From: Clostridia bacterium
Lineage (GTDB): Bacteria; Bacillota; Clostridia; Oscillospirales; CAG-272
Assembly: GCA_900768535.1 (NCBI GenBank)
Contig: CAAGDE010000026.1
Coordinates: 62,001-126,000 of the forward strand
Reading direction: 5' to 3'
DNA length: 64,000 nucleotides
Shown here: piece by piece, positions 60,706 to 64,000 of the stretch
Position numbering within the stretch: position 1 is the stretch's first letter
How the letters are laid out: each line of letters begins with the position of its first letter
Notes under the pieces: generated by a model
The model's input: only the letters and a program-made list of their open reading frames with translations
What the model was told of the DNA's origin: nothing
The model's database searches: none
Translations under genes and position numbers: made by a program

Positions 60706-62094
60706 ATGGACACAGACGGGAACATATGGAGTTGGCTTGTAAACGTCCCAAGACAGGCACTTTCCGCCGCGGCTGATACACCTGCGGGAGAGAGCGGCGT
60801 TACGGGACTGACTCTGTTGTTCGTTCTGTTTGTCATCGGGGGCGGCTTCTTCGGCGGTGCCGAAAGTGCATTCTCCGCGATGAACAAAATCCGTATCAAG
60901 GCAAAGGCTGAGGACGGGAACAAACGCGCCAGGCGTGTGATGTACATCTCGAATAATTTCGACCGGGCGCTGACAACGCTCCTGATCGGAAACAACATCA
61001 CGCACATTGCCGCCGCGTCCGTTGCCACGGTCATTGCCACCCGCCTGTTCGGAAACACCGAGACGGTCGCGCTCTGGTGTACGGTCATTTCCACACTGAT
61101 CGTCTTTCTGTTCAGCGAAATGATTCCCAAAAGCCTTGCAAACGACCGCTGCGATACGCTATCCATGCTGTTCGCATCCCCGGTAAACCTTCTGATGAAG
61201 CTGCTGACACCGCTTGTCAGCTTTTTCACCATGATCTCCCGCGGCTTTACCAAGCTGACCGAGCGCTTCCTGAAGCACGAAAAGACTCCCTCCATCACCG
61301 AGGATGAACTCTACGACATCATTGATACCATCGAAAAGGAAGGCGTGATGAACGAGGAGCAGGGCGACCTGTTCAAGTCCGCGCTGGATTTTTCCGATAC
61401 CCGTGCCCGCGATGTCATGACCATGCGGCAGGATATCGTGGCAATCGACGCCTCCATGCCGAACGAAAAAATCGTGGAGCTGATCAAGAGCACCACCCAC
61501 AGCCGTCTGCCGGTTTATGACGGGGACCTCGATCATGTCATCGGCACCCTGCAGATCCGCAGCTTCATCCGCGCCTATCTGCACAATCCCAATATCCGTC
61601 TGCGCGGGCTTCTGATTCCGCCGTATTTCGTCAAGCCGGATGCACTGATTGACGATCTGCTCTCGGAGATGCGCCAGCACAAGTTCTATCTCGGTGTGGT
61701 GCGGGACGAGGCAATGCACACGGTCGGCATCATTACCATTGAGGACTTCCTGGAGGAGCTGGTGGGCGAAATCTGGGACGAGGACGATGTGGTGGACAAC
61801 GACTTCGTCAAGCTGGGCGGCAATCGGTTCCGCGTCAGCGCACACCTGATCTGCGGAGAGGTCTGCGAGCGGATGGGAATCCCCTGTCCACCGGAGATCA
61901 ACCCGGCAAGACCGATTCTGTCGCTGCTGTTGGAAAAATTCGACAAAATGCCCGAGGAGGATGACTGCATGACGGTCGGCGGTCTGGAATTCACGGTGGG
62001 TGAGGTTGAGGACGGAAAGATCAAGGATGTCATCGTCCGCATCATCCCCGAAGACGAGCAAACCGGCGGCAACGACACCGCACAGGAGGCATAA
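60706..62094 (+). CDS. CNNM/HlyC-CorC family membrane protein (first paralog)
   Basis: 462 residues: an N-terminal DUF21/CNNM membrane domain with four segments (about 30-190; GGFFGGAESAFSAMNK), paired CBS domains (about 215-330; ARDVMTMRQDIVAID) and a CorC/HlyC C-terminal domain (about 350-440). Such proteins move or sense Mg2+ or other divalent metals. The ATG at 60706 lies 12 nt after AAAAGGAG; the TTG at 60694 touches the ribosome site and is rejected. A long paralog follows after 2 nt. Confidence 0.88.
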   Translation: MDTDGNIWSWLVNVPRQALSAAADTPAGESGVTGLTLLFVLFVIGGGFFGGAESAFSAMNKIRIKAKAEDGNKRARRVMYISNNFDRALTTLLIGNNITHIAAASVATVIATRLFGNTETVALWCTVISTLIVFLFSEMIPKSLANDRCDTLSMLFASPVNLLMKLLTPLVSFFTMISRGFTKLTERFLKHEKTPSITEDELYDIIDTIEKEGVMNEEQGDLFKSALDFSDTRARDVMTMRQDIVAIDASMPNEKIVELIKSTTHSRLPVYDGDLDHVIGTLQIRSFIRAYLHNPNIRLRGLLIPPYFVKPDALIDDLLSEMRQHKFYLGVVRDEAMHTVGIITIEDFLEELVGEIWDEDDVVDNDFVKLGGNRFRVSAHLICGEVCERMGIPCPPEINPARPILSLLLEKFDKMPEEDDCMTVGGLEFTVGEVEDGKIKDVIVRIIPEDEQTGGNDTAQEA

Positions 62095-62096
62095 CC

Positions 62097-63407
62097 ATGA
62101 TTGGATATCTTGTTGTCATCCTGATTATGATCCTCCTCTCCGCGTTCTTCTCGGCGTCGGAAATCTCCTTCAACGCATCCAACAAAATGCGGCTGAAGAA
62201 AAGCGCGGAGGCGGGCAGCAAAACCGCCGCGCTGGCTTACAGAATCAGTGAAAACTTCACCTCGGCGCTCTCTGCCATTCTCATCGGCAACAACCTTGCA
62301 AACATCGCCGCGTCCACAGCGGCAACGGTCATTACCATGAGTCTGCTGCTCAACATCAACGCCGGCGGCTCGGACAGTCTTGCGTCATTGATTGCAACGC
62401 TGGTCATGACCTTTCTGATTCTGATTTTCGGCGAGATCGTCCCGAAAATCGTTGCAAAGAACAATGCCGATGTCACGGTGCTGTGGTTCGCCTACCCGAT
62501 CCGTATCCTGACCTACATCCTCTACCCGGTTGTATGGCTGGTGATGGGTCTTGTCAGACTGCTCTCCAAAATCTGGGGCAAGGACAATGACGAAGGTCCG
62601 ACCGTAACCGAGGAGGAGCTTTCCTCCATCATCGACACGGTTGAGGAGGAGGGCGTGATCGACGAGGGACAGAGCGATCTGTTGCAGTCCACCCTGGAAT
62701 TCCGCGACACGACCGTGGAGGAGATCATGACCCCGCGGATCGATGTGCTCGCCTTTGACATTCAGGACGATCCGGAGGAGATCCGCAAAACCATCGAAGG
62801 CTCCCACTTCTCAAGAATCCCGGTCTTTGAGGATTCCGTGGATAACATCATCGGAATTCTGTACCTCAATCACTATTACCGCAAGGCAATCGACACGCCG
62901 GCGATTCCGAACGAGGTCATCCGTTCCATGCTCATGGAGCCGTGCTTTCTGCACAAAACCATGAAGCTCCCCGCCGCACTGACCGTTCTGCGGGAGCGGA
63001 AAACGCACATTGCCATCATCATTGACGAGTTCGGCGGAACGCTGGGGATTGTCACCATGGAGGATATCCTGGAGGAGCTGGTCGGCGACATCTGGGATGA
63101 ATCGGACGAGATCGTGCCGGAATTCGTCAAAACCGGAGAGAATACCTATGAGGTCTCCGGCGACATGAACATCGATGACTTCTTCTCCGAGATCGAATAC
63201 GAGCCGCACGATTTCGAATGCGAGTACACCACCATGGGCGGCTGGGCAATCGAACGTCTGGATGCCGACCCGCACGTGGGCGACAGCTTCACCGATGAGG
63301 ACGAAACACACACGCTGTATGTGGTCGTTTCCGAAATGGACGATATGCGCGTGACCAAGCTGACGATTCTTGTCAAGTCACGCGAGAACGAAGAAGAGGA
63401 AGACTGA
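62097..63407 (+). CDS. CNNM/HlyC-CorC family membrane protein (second paralog)
   Basis: 436 residues with the same order: DUF21 domain (1-180; SAFFSASEISFNASNKMR), CBS pair (about 195-310; VEEIMTPRIDVLAFD) and CorC/HlyC domain (about 330-425). It starts 2 nt after the first paralog and uses AGGAGG, so translational coupling is likely. The tandem suggests hetero-oligomers. The acidic tail (ENEEEED) is typical. Confidence 0.9.
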   Translation: MIGYLVVILIMILLSAFFSASEISFNASNKMRLKKSAEAGSKTAALAYRISENFTSALSAILIGNNLANIAASTAATVITMSLLLNINAGGSDSLASLIATLVMTFLILIFGEIVPKIVAKNNADVTVLWFAYPIRILTYILYPVVWLVMGLVRLLSKIWGKDNDEGPTVTEEELSSIIDTVEEEGVIDEGQSDLLQSTLEFRDTTVEEIMTPRIDVLAFDIQDDPEEIRKTIEGSHFSRIPVFEDSVDNIIGILYLNHYYRKAIDTPAIPNEVIRSMLMEPCFLHKTMKLPAALTVLRERKTHIAIIIDEFGGTLGIVTMEDILEELVGDIWDESDEIVPEFVKTGENTYEVSGDMNIDDFFSEIEYEPHDFECEYTTMGGWAIERLDADPHVGDSFTDEDETHTLYVVVSEMDDMRVTKLTILVKSRENEEEED

Positions 63408-63415
63408 ACAGCAAA

Positions 63416-63449
63416 AGGGGCTACCGCCGGGTGTGTAGCCCCTGATTAT
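63416..63449 (+). terminator. Weak terminator after the CNNM pair
   Basis: AGGGGCTAC (63416-63424) pairs with GTAGCCCCT (63435-63443); the following GATTATTT is a poor U-run, so readthrough into the next gene is possible. Confidence 0.5.
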
Positions 63450-63463
63450 TTGAGGACACAGCA

Positions 63464-64000
63464 ATGAAGCAACTGGTTGACTGGAACTGTCATCTGCTCC
63501 CGATGATGGGAGAATGGATCCGCTCGCCGCAGGATGCGCGGGAAGCCCTCGTCCGGCTGAACGCGCGAACCGGGATCCGGCGTTTCTGCATGATGGCGGA
63601 GTTCGACTGCGAAAAGGAATCGCTCCCCTGCTTTCTTCTGGAGCGTGACCGCGCCGTGCGGGAGCTCAAAACGGTCCTGCCGGAGGGATGCCGCATCATT
63701 CCCGGCGGATATGTCCGGCTCCGCCCCGGCGTTTCGGAAATCCGCGGCGTGACAAAGCTGTGCCTGCCGCGAAGTGACCTTTTACCGGTGCTTCTGCCCT
63801 GGAACGGCATGACGCAGGCAGACGCGCTGGAATGGAACCGGATCCTTTATCACCTGCCGGTCCGTCCGCTGATCATGGAAGCCGAGCATTTTCTGACCGG
63901 ATATCCGAAGGATGACGTTGGGCGGCTCCTGCACCTGCGGCAGGCGGCGTACCAGTTCAACTATCTTTCCCTCACCCAGCCGGAAATCCGGTTTGCACTG
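63464..64000 (+). CDS. CpsB/YwqE-like PHP-domain protein, degenerate, partial
   Basis: 179 residues are visible before the right edge. The start MKQLVDWNCHLLPMM resembles the PHP phosphatase opening D-x-H-C-H-I-L-P, but the first His of the HxH pair is Asn (WNCH), which would weaken metal binding. ALVRLNARTGIRRFCMMAEFD corresponds to the helix and strand that follow in YwqE, where TPH is expected and is absent. So a divergent, possibly inactive relative, with moderate certainty. Ribosome site GAGG, 7-8 nt before the ATG. Confidence 0.55.
   Translation, partial: MKQLVDWNCHLLPMMGEWIRSPQDAREALVRLNARTGIRRFCMMAEFDCEKESLPCFLLERDRAVRELKTVLPEGCRIIPGGYVRLRPGVSEIRGVTKLCLPRSDLLPVLLPWNGMTQADALEWNRILYHLPVRPLIMEAEHFLTGYPKDDVGRLLHLRQAAYQFNYLSLTQPEIRFAL

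Overview
This window looks like a chromosomal segment of a spore-forming, strictly anaerobic, GC-rich Clostridia, most likely Oscillospiraceae/Ruminococcaceae-like. The evidence is spo0A and a ytfJ-type sporulation gene, a Re-citrate synthase-type gene in place of a classical citrate synthase, clostridial gene order (lon-engB-M50-scpA-scpB-DUF2953-ytfJ-dacF-rluB and trmFO-plsX-rnc-radical SAM-smc-ftsY), AT-rich sigma-A promoters standing out of GC-rich coding DNA, and strong GGAGG ribosome sites. No rRNA operon, CRISPR array, integrase or transposase gene was seen.

Layout. 1-914 (minus): deoC-deoB nucleoside catabolism. 1246-10886 (plus): a candidate structured RNA, then lon, engB, an M50 protease, scpA, scpB, a DUF2953 protein, ytfJ, dacF, rluB and a small unknown protein. 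11033-11815: spo0A. 11901-14445 (minus): an amidase-domain protein and recQ. 14614-19761 (minus): an oxidative 2-oxoglutarate pathway operon (Re-citrate synthase, GntR regulator, aconitase, isocitrate dehydrogenase) with a palindrome over its promoter. 19971-23504: an accessory patch with a 62-bp inverted repeat, a small sigma-like HTH gene, a self-cleaving S24/HTH repressor and an ABC-F ATPase, with two face-to-face consensus promoters between the two regulators. 23685-25424: an AT-rich NERD-domain gene, tRNA-Ser(UGA), a truncated copy of that tRNA and a structured non-coding stretch. 25425-30468 (minus): an M20 amidohydrolase and a heterodimeric ABC exporter. 30552-32305 (plus): rnpB, a lipoprotein and an AT-rich membrane-anchored orphan. 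32338-36783 (minus): kdgA-kdgK, prs and rhaB. 36853-57739 (minus): an 18-gene co-directional array (trmH-like, dprA, topA, trmFO, plsX, rnc, radical SAM, smc, ftsY, rdgB, a membrane protein, yhbY, nadD, yqeK, LCP, rsfS, leuS, a degenerate response regulator) with many 4-17 nt overlaps and no gap above about 50 bp. 57843-59219 (minus): infC-rpmI-rplT with an attenuator leader. 59269-64000 (plus): a methyltransferase-like gene with a strongly structured leader, two CNNM/CorC-type transporters, and a truncated PHP-like gene at the edge.

Functional picture. Most of the window is housekeeping: protein quality control, chromosome segregation (scpA, scpB and smc), translation, tRNA and rRNA modification, and cell-wall work. 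The regulatory and accessory signals worth attention are the face-to-face promoter switch at 20760-20859, the ribosome-site-sequestering leader of dacF, the palindrome on the citrate-operon promoter, the structured RNA before lon, and the tRNA-Ser fragment. Functional calls rest on motif recognition from the sequence alone; no database search was run.
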